Assembly: GCA_900618425.1 (NCBI GenBank)
Contig: UZAN01039579.1
Location: forward strand, 1 to 64,000
Length of the DNA: 64,000 bases
Origin: Echinostoma caproni
Taxonomy: Eukaryota > Platyhelminthes > Trematoda > Plagiorchiida > Echinostomatidae
Direction of reading: 5' to 3'
In this document: piece after piece, positions 12,535 to 24,560 of the stretch
How the letters are laid out: each line of letters begins with the position of its first letter
Numbering within the stretch: position 1 is the stretch's first letter
The notes under the pieces: generated by a model
Told to the model about the DNA's origin: nothing
What the model saw: the letters and a program-made list of their open reading frames with translations, nothing else
Databases searched by the model: none
Translations under genes and position numbers: made by a program

Positions 12535-12590
12535 GCGGGATTTAAACCGATCAAAAGTACAATCAACGTTTCTAGCTGAGAAACGGAAAC
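12535..12590 (-). mobile_element. tRNA-like SINE head, minus strand
   Basis: On the minus strand TTTCTCAGCTAGAAACG (12567-12583) resembles an A box, and GGTTTAAATCCCGC (12535-12548) resembles a B box. The spacing is that of a tRNA. The sequence continuing to lower coordinates would be the SINE body, but its end could not be defined. A true tRNA gene is unlikely because the acceptor-stem strands do not pair visibly. Confidence 0.4.
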
Positions 12591-15235
12591 CTAACGTATG
12601 CACTGGTACAACAAATCCGGTTGAAGAAGGCAGGAAAATTCACGATACGATCTTTCATGCAGATGTCCAATCCGTCAGCTCCAACCAACATCCTCCTCAA
12701 TTTATGGATGTAACAAATTTTCCTGGAGTCCAATGGTTTCGACATTTTTGCCTCGTTGTGCTACACCACATTTCGGACATTATCGATTTGCGTCATGAAT
12801 GAGAGAGTTACTTAAAAAATAGAAGGAATTGTCATCCCGTTAATGGAACGTTGCTTCAGCGCGATACACCAGTCAACACGATGATGATGAGCATGATGAA
12901 CTTGTCTGTTATTTCTCAACCGTTGGTAGTGATTCCATGCAGAATCGGAAAATGAGAAATTTGGATGTCAGGCACTAAAATACACCGAGTTTTCGAAACA
13001 GTTGGAACGCAGGATAACATTTTACCAACATAGTTTGGCAAATTGATGCGAAAATACAAACCAGGGGAAGAATCGTGAACAACCATAGAGACTTGGTAAA
13101 ATTAGTGCAATTTGGCGAAAATAAACCGAATTCAGCGACCTAGTTACAGTCATTAGTAAACAGCTGTCAGGTAGTTGCAAATACTTCTACTCAGTTCGAA
13201 AACAGTGGAGAAGCAGTAGCAGTTGTGAAAATTTTGTGAGCATCAGGCAGAAGTGAATCAGTCGTAGCTTGTCCTATTTATGCCCTCATGAACATAGTTT
13301 CAAACAAACCGTACGATAAATTTTCTTAAAGCAGATGTGTTTGGTAGGACCGAGATATATGAATATTCATTACTGAAGTACTTGATATGTACATAATATT
13401 TCACCCACGGGTAGTTATGTGGATTAGTGTGGGGATGGGGGGTTATTGATCGGGAACAACTATTCTTCAGAGTTCACCTTTGAGCATTGCACTCAAATCA
13501 ACCATTCAATCACACACACCCAAGAAGCACTAAACTCAATTTTCCCTCTCATAAAAGCACATCAATAGTGCAACCCTTCACTCCACCGGGGATTTGGACT
13601 CTGTAAACATCGCATGGATAGTGTACGTGTTACCGCTGTATCAATCACCCCACATCTGGACTGATTGGAAGTACCAGTGCACGATTAATCAGATATCATG
13701 TTGGATGCCAGTCAGTTCATTGGACCCTACAGTTACGAGTGGAGATATAGTTGATTATCTACTAATTGCATTACAAAGTCAGGTGCTTGCTCAGTTGACT
13801 GGATGGACTGAGGTTTAAGTGCGAGGTTGAACTATGAAAGATGACTGGTCCAATGCAGCACATAGAACAGGTGAAAGGTAGACAGAGGTAACAGAAGGGC
13901 GCAAATTACCAAAGTGGCATTGGACAACCGAAATGAGCGCGTTCGTGCTTATTGTTGATCACCTCGGGATGATTGACAAAAGAAAACGCAAGAAAGGTGT
14001 GCAACTGATAAAGTACGCAAACGAGAATCTGGATGATAGGAGCAATCTATGGGAAGCATGTAGAGTATCGAACAACCGATGATTGAGTCGGTGGTTTAAG
14101 CCCAAGTATGTGCACTGGCCTCTGTTGGTTCAGTGAAGACACAATTGTTTTGTGCGCAGGTGAACATAAATAGCTCAGAAACGGTTATGAATAAAAAGTA
14201 CTAACAAAAGAAAAGTAGTAAAAGCATGAAGTCAAATCTCGCAATCGGGCCGGAAAAAAATAACCGCCAACATTTGATATAAGGGTTAGGGCGAAAAGTA
14301 CTGTTACCTAATAATCGAAAGGAATCAACAATGGCCGATTTGGTATTTCATTGGCAATTTGTAATATCTGATCAAATTCTCGAGGAATCTGTGGTTGCCA
14401 TTCGAGGATTGGTTAAGCAACTGATTGAGACTATCAGTTGAGCTGTGCGCGATTAATTAACGATGGACATAACTGTTCAGATATCGAAAGAAGAGGATTT
14501 TGGTTAAATCCCGATTAAATCTAGAGGGCAAAAGTTAAACGACTGAGCTTCCAATTTAGCTGCCTTCGATGCGCAGGAATTCAACATCCCTTCATTTTGG
14601 GATATCGTCGTGTATATGGCAAATGAAGCGTGAACTGAAAAGCTAGGAAGCACTGGACAGCTGTTTCGACCTGGTTGGGTCCCTTCATTTTATAATTACT
14701 TCAAGTTATTCGTGATGACCGTTTTCTTTCCTCTGTTCATGTAATTCACTTCAACAATGCAAACCAATGAATGCTCATTGATTTTGAGAACATTGTTTTA
14801 TAGAATTTGTTGTAGCCACACAAGGTCTTCCTAATGAGGGATTCCCAAAAGTACGGTCTTTGAGTAACGTTTCTCGTTCAGATAGAAACTCCACAGATAT
14901 TTAAGTAAAATATATCTGAAAACGTGCCGGGATTCAATCATTGTACAAAAACATGCTTATTTATGGGAAAAAGAGAGTGCATGTATCAAACGATTGTTTT
15001 ACTGAATTTCTGTCAACCGTCTTAATTGGCTCGTGGTTACCGCTAATCACCTCAGTTAGCCTATGTTTGTTCTGATTGGTTGTCCAAGAACACATCAGTT
15101 TTCAGGGAGCCTGCTGACTCCTTGACGGAATTTTCATTTGCTTGCTGTTTGATTAGCTCGTTTCGAGCATGAAGTTACAAAAACGTTTCACAGAGAACAA
15201 ATATGCGAAAAAAACCGAGAACGAGCAGCTAATTT
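12591..15235. other. Intergenic DNA 3' of the centrin-like gene
   Basis: No recognisable gene. A 74-codon open frame on the plus strand at 13594-13818 has no family motif. Confidence 0.45.
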
Positions 15236-15241
15236 TTTATT
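15236..15241 (-). terminator. Polyadenylation signal of the centrin-like gene
   Basis: AATAAA on the minus strand lies about 17 bases after the stop codon of the last exon. This implies a very short 3' untranslated region. Confidence 0.6.
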
Positions 15242-15257
15242 TTATACGCAATATTGT

Positions 15258-16097
15258 TCAGGCAAATAGATTTGTACCCAACATGAGCTCGGTAAATTCC
15301 GACAAATCTACGTAACCATCTCCGTTTCGATCGGCAACTTCGATCATGTCCACCAAATCATCGTTTCGTAAATTAATTCCAACTTGTACAGTCAATTTCT
15401 CCAGGGTTGCCAAGGAAATTTTCCCTGTGGATTCTTTCAGCTGGTGTCAAATGGTACACAATTTTGTACACTCACCTGGGTCAAAGTATCGGAACGCATC
15501 CGTGATCATTCCCAGTTTATCGTTTCCACTATCTTGCAATGCGACAACCATTTCCAGGAAATTTATGAGCGAATAACGTCTGCAGAAAAGGTAAAAGGTG
15601 TTCGAATGTGTTAGACTGGCAATGTTTGCGAGACTTACCCTTCCGGTGGATTGATGCTTTGGAGAAGTTCATTCATTCCTGAGTTCTCTGGTGTGAATCC
15701 GAGAGCAAACAAAGCCATTTTGATATCATAAACAGTGATGTATCTGTTAATGAGTTACACAGATAAACAGAGAGCGGCGACGATCGAACAAGAAGGTGAA
15801 TCATAGACCTACTCATTTTGTTCGGTATCCAGGGCATTGAATATGTATCTCAGATCGTGAACTTCATGCAACGCAAGCTCCCGCCGAATATATGTTGGCA
15901 AATCCAAATTATCGCAAGACTGTTTTTTGGTTGAGACGAATTGTTCATGCTGGAGTAGAGCAGTAGAGGACAGATCAGACGCGAGATAAACTTACGGTAT
16001 CGATGAAAAATTGTTGTGCTCCATCGGTTACGGCGGTCGTCTGTTTTGGTTGTCCCGAAGGTCGTTTTCTGCCAGCAGCACGCGTTTTCATCCCCAT
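15258..16097 (-). CDS. Centrin-like EF-hand calcium-binding protein, five exons
   Basis: Exons on the minus strand are 15996-16097, 15813-15919, 15639-15743, 15476-15579 and 15258-15433. All four introns are GT-AG and all phases agree, giving a 197-residue protein. The start ATG at 16097 has an in-frame TGA just upstream. Residues 1-34 form a basic tail (KTRAAGRKRPSG). Four EF-hand units follow. Loop 1 (65-76, DTEQNEYITVYD) precedes the centrin hallmark ALGFTPE. Unit 2 (near 101) is degenerate. Loop 3 (138-149, DPESTGKISLAT) lacks the position-12 acid. Loop 4 (174-185, DRNGDGYVDLSE) is canonical. The C-terminus GTNLF resembles centrin's KTSLF. Centrins act at centrioles and basal bodies as calcium-sensitive contractile or structural proteins. 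This divergent member probably binds calcium only at loop 4. A calmodulin-like assignment is less likely given ALGF and the C-terminus. Confidence 0.92.
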
Positions 16098-16988
16098 CAG
16101 TCTGCTCAATTTGATTCACTTCAGTCAGTCAACCAGCTGATCTCCCTGATCACAATTCGACCTGATTCCAAAGAGTGATGAAAGTTCAATTTTATTCCAA
16201 ATAGTTCAGATTAGGTTGGTATCCTTTTCTGTGCTGTGGCCAAAACTGAAATCTTCACCGATGGTATAAAGGTTTCACATAAGATTAAAACGAACAGGTG
16301 TGCGTATGTGGGTGAATGAATATGCTGAGTGATTACGATTGTTTGTTCCCGAGAGGATTATGAAGATTGTGTCCTTGACCTATGGTTAACAGGGGATTTT
16401 CAGAAGTTTTACTGCATCGATACAGTTTCATTTGTAGACGTAATCAATGTGAACGTGTTTCCTAGATTTTCGGTGAAAAATTTCTCGTATTGGGACACCA
16501 CTGACAAAAATTATGATAGACCTAAGTTTTATTCTCATTCCGATTTATTGTTACTTATGTGAATTCCGAAAAAAAGGATTGGCTTAAGGCGATGTGGAAA
16601 TCGGGACGAGGAATACAGGGGGTGGCAACTAGAAGGTAAGGTCAAACGGGGTTTGTGATCAGTTTAAGTTATCAGACTCTCAAAAAAGTAAAACAAAAGG
16701 CCGAATGCAACGAGCGTAGTGACTTCTCGTGCTTTTCTCTCTCTCTGCCTCTCTCTCGCTCTTTCCTCGCCCGCGGTAAAATACACCTATTCGCATTTTG
16801 CCCCAATCTGACCTTACACACGCGCGCGCGGATTACGGAAGCGTGAATCAAGTTCGATGGGCTCGAATTCATACGAAAGCCCTGTTATTTGGCATTGCAT
16901 TTTAATTCGCACTGATTAGCAGCAACAACAGCGATCTGACCTGGAGATATTTTACTACATTCGATCGTTGTTTTGAACTCCGAAGGGT
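16098..16988. promoter_or_regulatory. Possible bidirectional upstream region
   Basis: About 0.9 kb separates the start of the centrin-like gene from the possible divergent first exon at 16989. A CT-rich tract lies at about 16732-16772, followed by a patch with many CpGs (CCCGCGG, CGCGCGCGCGG) to about 16825, unlike the AT-rich surroundings. No TATA box could be assigned. A shared promoter is inference from the arrangement. Confidence 0.3.
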
Positions 16989-17056
16989 ATGATTATGCCT
17001 AGGCGTATGTTGTGTCTGTGCGTGCTTTTATGTATTCACGGTTTTGTGACCTGGAA
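16989..17056 (+). CDS. Possible first coding exon with signal-peptide-like start, cut by gap
   Basis: The frame opens at an ATG with an in-frame TGA 13-15 bases upstream (16974-16976). It encodes a basic start (MIMPRR) and then a hydrophobic stretch (MLCLCVLLCIHGFVTW) before the N run. This has the form of a secretory signal peptide or signal anchor. The CpG-rich, CT-rich sequence just upstream would suit a transcription start. The frame can be extended after the gap to about 17573, but that is arithmetic only because the gap length is not known. No family can be named. It would be transcribed away from the centrin-like gene. Confidence 0.35.
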
Positions 17057-17465
17057 NNNNNNNNNNNNNNNNNNNNNNNNNNNNNNNNNNNNNNNNNNNN
17101 NNNNNNNNNNNNNNNNNNNNNNNNNNNNNNNNNNNNNNNNNNNNNNNNNNNNNNNNNNNNNNNNNNNNNNNNNNNNNNNNNNNNNNNNNNNNNNNNNNNN
17201 NNNNNNNNNNNNNNNNNNNNNNNNNNNNNNNNNNNNNNNNNNNNNNNNNNNNNNNNNNNNNNNNNNNNNNNNNNNNNNNNNNNNNNNNNNNNNNNNNNNN
17301 NNNNNNNNNNNNNNNNNNNNNNNNNNNNNNNNNNNNNNNNNNNNNNNNNNNNNNNNNNNNNNNNNNNNNNNNNNNNNNNNNNNNNNNNNNNNNNNNNNNN
17401 NNNNNNNNNNNNNNNNNNNNNNNNNNNNNNNNNNNNNNNNNNNNNNNNNNNNNNNNNNNNNNNNN
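17057..17465. other. Assembly gap (409 N)
   Basis: Run of undetermined bases. Open frames that seem to cross it are artefacts of reading N as open. Confidence 0.99.
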
Positions 17466-19497
17466 ATTGAAGTGATTCAACTGTTCATCATGAAGGCAAA
17501 TCTACTTCCGTATGCTACTTGTCTACGCATCAGTTGTTCCGTCCGTTGCAGATTTATTTGCTGTGTACAATAACGAGAGGACAGTTCATCAACCGCATTT
17601 CCTCATTTGTATGCATTCAATGCTTGAAAAAATTAATTATTCCAGGCAGAAAACTTTCTTTTGCCCAAAATGTGATTGCATGAGTTCTGACGCGATGAAA
17701 CCTTTACGTGTGAACTATCGCGCTCCGTATCAGCCAACTGAATTCGTCAGTGGCATATATTCGGGCATAGACAGAATAATGCTATTACATTCCCATAAGC
17801 GGAATTTAGAATGGATGTCACACGGGTCCTATTGGGAATGAATACATGGCTCCAACTATGGATAAAATGTTCCAGATCGATACTTTAACACGGCCTCACA
17901 ATGAACGTATCACTATAGTCGGTGGAGGAAACCGAAGGGTGGGAAAATACCGATTAATTGAATCGGGTGTCAGAATAGATTACTTTTTGTTGTGGATTAG
18001 GGTATAGTTGTGGACTAAATTTATTACGGTTTGTCAGGTTATCTATTAACCCACTGTGTATGGATTGTTTAATATTAGACGGAATAAATGGAGAGTGTTT
18101 GCGTGGGGGAGGGATTGGATCCGCCAGCATCACAACCATTACCACTACTGCTGCTCCTGCCACCACGAGCATAACAAAAACAGCGACAAAAAGACAAAAA
18201 AAAAAAACGATACCAACTGGAAACACACAAAGCCATACGTCGATCCAAAGCGGGCTCAGATGAGGTCAATGAAATAACGCATCAACTGTAAATTGTGTTC
18301 GTACACACGTGCTTGGAAACTGAGATTCCAGATGCGTGTTTTGCCCTTACCCTACCAAATATTTCATGAAGAAGGAGCTACCCGGGGTTGACGTTGATCA
18401 CAAGTCTGTAAACTAATTGCAACTCGACCAACTAATGCATGTCCCTTATTATTTTGTAAAGGAAATATTAATGTGCAAGATATTTAATTTCTCCCGATCA
18501 CAATACCCAGCTAAGTGTGGTACCGAACCGGATGGTAACAGAAGCAAGGCAAGTAGTGTAATGTTCTTGCAATCACCGGTGAAAGCAGACGCATATAGCT
18601 TACGGACTTATCAGCTCACCTGATTAATTGAAAAATGAAAACAAAATGATTCGAAACAGAACATTCGTTTTGGGGTTCGAAATTTATCTCAGAGGATTGT
18701 ATTGTCCATCCATAAATTTATTGTACAGATCACCTAAACTCAGCATATGCATCTCTGAATAGGAATTAGAGATTTGTGACTTTGTACAAATTTTTGCTAG
18801 AGGAATTTCACTGTGATTTCACTTGTGGTCAGTGTAAAAACCATAGCAGAGATAGGGAAAAAGGATAGTTATTCATTCCAAGAGGAGGCAGCATCATCAG
18901 GTAATTCTCAGCACCTCAATGGGAATTAGCAACTGCTGGCTGATGACTGTACAGGCAGTATGGAGAGAATCCGTCGCTCTGTTGTGTTTCATTCCTCACA
19001 TTTGTGAGTTGTATGACTGGAAGGCACAAAAGAACGCGTTTGGCGGTTTCCGACAACGATCCATAATAAATATAGCGTCCGAGAGCGAATAGCTCTGCTC
19101 AAAATTGTAGTTGCAGAAAATGCACACCTGTCAGCGTACCGTTCCATTAATTATTCTGCCTACTCGTGGGAGTTATGATGAGCTGTTTCAAAAGAGACGT
19201 TTTGTTGTATGCAAGCCTATTGATCGATGCCATTACCGTTGTTCGTAATCAGCGACTCTCCCGGCACTGTTTTAAGAATATAGGAAATGATCAAAGACGC
19301 GGATATGTTTTCCGTTCCTTTGCTTCCAGTCTGTTGTAACGTGATCATCTTTTGGAACAACAAATACGAATACTGTACACTAGAGTGAGCTGTCGAGAAA
19401 CGGGCGCGAATAGAAGAGTAACTGACAAGAAGTGTTAACTCATCGGAATTCACTTACACCCAGGAGGTGAAACGTGAGTTCGAACGTGATCAGTTTT
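17466..19497. other. DNA right of the first gap, no gene recognised
   Basis: A 109-codon plus-strand frame at 17512-17841 contains a FFCPKCDCM segment but no recognisable domain. It could hold part of the gene starting at 16989 or be chance. A threonine-rich frame at 18060-18263 is low-complexity. A 78-codon minus-strand frame at 19217-19453 has no recognisable domain. Confidence 0.4.
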
Positions 19498-19690
19498 ATT
19501 TTCTTTTTCATTTTTCATTCCTTTTATTGAATGTACAAAGATACGGTTTTTAGGAAGGGGGAAGTACCCAATCAGAGGGTCGCCGTACAATACACAATGC
19601 AGAAAGTCAGTCGGTGGTGGTGGGATTCGAACACTCGTCCTCTGAGGTGATAATTCGGTGACGTTACCAATTGGCCAGCATCACCACTTG
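19498..19690 (-). mobile_element. tRNA-derived SINE, copy A
   Basis: On the minus strand the head has an A-box-like CTGGCCAATTGGTAACG and a near-perfect B box GTTCGAATCCC (within 19622-19632). A body follows, then an A-rich 3' end containing TTCAATAAAAGGAATG. The copies at 35293-35475 (minus) and 39290-39478 (plus) align with it through head, body and tail, so this is a dispersed family and not a tRNA gene. Confidence 0.8.
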
Positions 19691-22600
19691 TTACCTCGGT
19701 GAATGTTTGCTCTACAGCACTTAACTATCAACTGTTACACTGTAGCACAATCCGGATACAAAATATGTCAGAAAACGCACGAATTTTTCCCCGCGAAATC
19801 AGATTTTCATTTATGAATTCGAGTCAGAGTGCGAATCAGCGTACATATTGATTGACAGGTCGGAAGAACAGTTGTACAACCGAACTGATGGAGATACTCG
19901 GAGTCGAAATCAATGTGAGTTAACCATGAACAAAGTTTGTCAATCACAGATAAAGAGAAACCACGTGATTCAATTTCGCTAATTAATCGAGCTTCATTAT
20001 TCAGTAGACTCCATTTAAATTGTATAACAATTAATCCAGAAATAACTTGTAGTCTCCCACTACTTTTTATCTTATATTCCCAAAGAACTATCCATTGAAT
20101 TTTCGACTTCTGAATTAGGAATAATGAATAAAATGAATATCACAATTCTTTGTGATAGCGTTGGAAGAAAACGTTGCGCCGGAGAATAAAAGTTCTCTTC
20201 AATTCTGAAACTTACAACGTGATTAATTATTGCACTACATATATGAATGGTTGGGTTCTGTCGCATCTTCATCGTCACAGACGTTGATTTGGCCCCAGCT
20301 GACCTTGTTTTATCACAGTCAGGTTTCCAATAAATCCATGTGAGTACGAATACCAGTAAGAAATAAAAAAGAAATTTATTTTTAATTAGTAGTCTAATTT
20401 AACAATCATGCTTAAGAATTTGCTTACGTACAGCTTATAAAATGACTTTCTTTGCAGCAAGTACTTGAGTTTTCAAATTGATGTAATCAGAAGAACAAAT
20501 AATCTGGTTATCTGCACTTCTTTCTGTCAAATACGTATTTCTGTTGAGTTTGAATCAACATTTTTAAAATGATGTGTTTTGGTTCTGATTGAGAGATAGT
20601 TTTCAGTTGTTTCATCCTCTAAACCAAAACGCGTCACTTCAATGAGCAGTGCTCTTCAATAACACCCTAGTTGGAATAGAACCGTCAATCTGAATCGACT
20701 AGCATGAACTCGCATTGTTTCCCCAGGCGTATTACTTATATCAAGTTATCACCGATGCCAAAGTGAATTGTGAATGATCGGTTTGAAGAGCCAATCAATA
20801 GCTTGGTCTGGAACCGACCGGTTTTGATAAAGTGTACACTTTATTGAATTCGGCTGAGGTCAAAGAAAGGCGTTCTTTTCGAACTGGTCGTAGGCTTTAC
20901 AGTTTGCCTTCTACTCAGTCACAACCATTTCAAATCGTCTTTTGTCTTGAGAATCTACAAGCGTTCTATTTGTCTCGTTCTAAAATTGAAAAAAGGTTTC
21001 TTGACGTTTGCTGACATCTCTCAAACTATGTGCCATATGAAAACCTACTGAATTCTATTGTATTCTACTGGTTAGGGGTGAGTTTTTGAGTATAATCACA
21101 CATACTTTGCATTGGAAAAAATACAGTGTGATTGCACAACACAACGCACAAAATGAACCTTCAAACGGCGGATTGAATGGTAAGCCATATGCTAAGCTTT
21201 GGGTTTGATTGTTCGTTTNTTAAGACATGTACTAAATACGGATCAGGAAGCAGGGGATAGACGTTTACGCTCCACTCCGGAGCCACAGGAAAACTAACTA
21301 CTGGAAGAATAATAAATAATACAAATGAAATTCATTTGATAGAGCCAGCTAAGAAACCTCTAGCAAACACATTTAGAAATGGTTATTTTTAGATGTAGAG
21401 AAATATTTCAGTGTTTTAACACCCCATCCAACGGTAGGTGAAAAGAACATATCTGTTTTTCCGTTCGACATCGTTGTAAATCGTTCCTATTGCGGTTGGG
21501 TTCTACAGGTGTTTTCCTGGTTTCCGATCTATATAAGATATTTAGCTTGACAAACTTTCGTATAGTCGTAATCACCCGATTTCACCAGGGAAGTCCTTGG
21601 CGAAACAACGTCCCTTGAACATATATTCATAACTTTTCAAAACACAATGCAACGGAATCGATGTTAGTGTATTCCGAATGCAATATATCATTTGCAAGTA
21701 AACGTCTCCGAAAAATAAAAAAGGGTATTAGTCAAATATCTGATTCACATGCAGTGAGGTACAGCCTAAACATGAATTAGAGTAATAAATTTTATTTCCA
21801 GTCGAGACCAAAACAGGTGTGGTATGGGAGTTTTTTCATGTTCAAATCCTCCAGTAGAAATATTCTGTTCCACGGAGTTGCGGTGCGATGACGTTTATGG
21901 GAACATAGCTTTTGTTTTCGGCTGAAACACGCGCAGTTTTAATTCATTTATTTACACGAAATTTGCGTGCTGTGTGGAATAACATGTTCAGAGCTATTGA
22001 ACACAATACTGCGCATGTTCACGTTCACAGCCCTGATGGAAACAATTATTTGCGTATATTCATGCATTTCAAACTACTCTCTGATCGGGTATGCGGGGTT
22101 GGGTGCTGGGTAGCAGTTCCTATTTCTCGTCATGCATGCTATTCATTGTCGTGCGTTTCGTACAGTACAAATCCAATTAAAAATTGACATACATACACAA
22201 GTGAGGTTCTGTTGCGTGCGCGCGAGCGCTCGTAGATCCAATGCACCCACACTCACGTAATACCTGGAAGCCGGAACGTTAGAATCATTGCCGAAGACAG
22301 CATAAATGATACCGTGTGTATAAATTGTATGTATGCAAGAGTAAATGAAAAGGACTGAGGCATTTTGGGCACTTTGCTTTGATTTTTTTGGTGGTTATGG
22401 CTCAAATTGCTACTTCTTTGTGCATAGATTACTAACGAGGCTATAAATGCCGCAGCACTGTATTACGTCGTGTCACAGAAGTCAAAATATCTTAATCTTG
22501 AATAATTTATACAATTATTTGCATATTGACAATGGGAAACAGAAACTTATGCGGTGAGGAACAGCCAAATTTTCTGCTATCAAAATTTGTCTACTCTCGT

Positions 22601-22940
22601 GGTAATACACTAATGATTGCAACATTAAAATGCCTCGGCCAGTCCGTGGAAACACGTCTAAAAAGTAAATGAAGGAAGAAAAGCTACGAAGGGTTGATTA
22701 ATTATGGAAAGTGATGTAAGCGTACCGACAATCCAGGGAGTGTCGGATGTGGGCACGAACAGTTACAGTTCGCGTCACATCTATTTGTCGTCGATCTGTT
22801 TGCCAAAGTGCGCCAACAGTACCATATGTCGCCAACCATGTAAAATGGGGCAACTTCTAACAACGCGCTTGAACCTTATAAGTCAAAAAAGTGATTGTGT
22901 TGAGATAGAAAATAAAATGTCGGGCAAAATTCGTGATACG
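19691..22940. other. Intergenic DNA, no gene recognised
   Basis: Only short frames. A small CpG palindrome (GTGCGCGCGAGCGCTCG) occurs near 22217. Confidence 0.45.
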
Positions 22941-23041
22941 GGCCCTGGAAAGAGATCTCGTGACCTTTACATAATGTCTGTGAAGTTGTGTCGGAATTGG
23001 GGCTAGCCGGACAGGGAGACAATGGGGCCCGAAGGCGACGC

Positions 23042-23065
23042 GGGGGGTGGGTGGGTGGCTGGGGG
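23042..23065 (+). other. G-rich tract with G-quadruplex potential
   Basis: Runs of G separated by one to three bases (six G, three G, three G, two G, five G) fit an intramolecular quadruplex. The tract ends a GC-rich island from about 22935 that differs from the flanking AT-rich DNA and may itself be a repeat. Confidence 0.5.
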
Positions 23066-23069
23066 TGAG

Positions 23070-24480
23070 CAGTATTCACATCATGAAAACAGAACAAGGC
23101 AGAGATCGATTTGATTGTCAAAACGATGATAGTTTCTAGGGTGTAGATTACCTACTACCATGCAATCGTTTCGTTTGCCTGACCAAAACCTGGTGCCAGG
23201 TTTTCAAACTGAAGGGGACAGAGAATAACACTTGAAGTGTAGAAATCGTGCTCCCATTTCTGGTGACAGCAACACATGAATTCAACGCCCCCCCGTGAGC
23301 GATTGCCATCGCTTGGCTAGAATTTTAAATCGCACTGAAAAAGCAAAATCAACAACAATATTTGATTCAACCAAGTGGCACCATAAAACTTGAAGTCAGA
23401 GCCGAAGAAATGCTATGGATAGTGTGTTTATAACTAAGCAACACTGATTCAATGTTCACATTAGACAAATCTGCTTCTTATTGTGTGTAGATGACCATTT
23501 GGAACAATGGTGCCATGGTTTGGACTGGTGCATCAGTGAAAAAAGTGTAGTTCAAAAGAGAGTAACAAAGAAATGTGCGTCACCGCTTTATTCTTTTTCA
23601 AAGCAATCATTTGCCGAATTATTATGTTTGTATCAACACGTGAACTTTGAACTATGGGGTCGAGGAAAATCCCGTTCAGATTAGTTCATTTAAACATATA
23701 ACTTTAGCCTGTTCGATGGTGAATCTCCTCATACGTAGAACTGTACAAGCTATAGACCTAATGTATAGAATGAAAGACTCGGGAGTAGTTTACAGTTGTT
23801 TCACTTTTTGCACGGTCCCATTCGGGGTACGAATCCATCAGCCGAAATCTGTTTTGAACCCTAAACTTCACACGCAGAAGGCAAACGTAATTTCCACATC
23901 CCCATTGGGAAACTTCAAACCAACCAGGTCGAAAAAGCTGATCCCTGCATTCCAAGAGTCATGCAGAATGACTGAAATTACTGGGGCTGTACTCCAAACA
24001 CTATCACCGAATTCAAGGTGACTTGATTTCGGTGTATCAAATAATGCAGAACCCTGATCCTCCGAGCCGTTCACTATTCGCCTTGTCGCCCAACCCTCAG
24101 TTCAGAGGGCACTCATTCAAATTAGCGCCTCAGAAATGTCGATTAGAATGCTAGCATCATTCGTTTGCCCTCAGCGTGTGCACGTTTTGGGATTTTCAAC
24201 CATTCCAAGTCTTTTCCGCGCCCACAACTGATTCCTTCAAGCACAAACTGGATGAAACTTTGACAAGGCTTAAATTTCAAAATCCATAGCGGTACACAAA
24301 ATAAAGATAAATCGTGACATTCCTTATCTTCGTATGAACCGTAAATCGAACCACCTGTGCTAGACCCCATGGGACAAGAAAAGCAACCGCTTGTGTACGT
24401 ATTTCCGATAACAAAACTTTGACTTTGACATTTCAGTTCATGTTTGGAATACCCTATACAGGCGGGTTTGATTACGTATC
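23070..24480. other. Intergenic DNA, no gene recognised
   Basis: A 124-codon plus-strand frame (23647-24021) and the lower part of a 161-codon minus-strand frame (24143-24628) are open but show no domain. The second overlaps a tRNA-like SINE head, so it is probably repeat-derived. Confidence 0.4.
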
Positions 24481-24489
24481 CGAAATGCA

Positions 24490-24560
24490 TCCTCCATTTA
24501 CAACGTACTAATAGATAGGTTCGTAAAGCTCTGGGTTCGAGCCTCATTTGTACTGACGAG
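24490..24560 (+). mobile_element. tRNA-like SINE head
   Basis: GGGTTCGAGCC at 24533-24543 is a good B box. It is preceded by an anticodon-arm-like segment, but the A box is weak (CCATTTACAACGTAC). Sequence beyond 24560 would be the body. Its 3' end could not be set. Confidence 0.35.

Noticed and set aside
15346..15614. Plus-strand frames of 76 codons
   Set aside because: Shadows of exons 4 and 5 of the centrin-like gene on the other strand.
15850..16119. Single minus-strand frame of 89 codons
   Set aside because: It reads through exon 1, an intron and part of exon 2 in the wrong frame. The spliced centrin model explains the region.
17028..17573. Open frames spanning the first N run
   Set aside because: They are open only because N is not read as stop. 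Just the 68 bases before the gap carry information.
18060..18263. Threonine/serine-rich mucin-like frame
   Set aside because: Low-complexity translation of an ACC/ACA-rich stretch, with no signal peptide or splice context.
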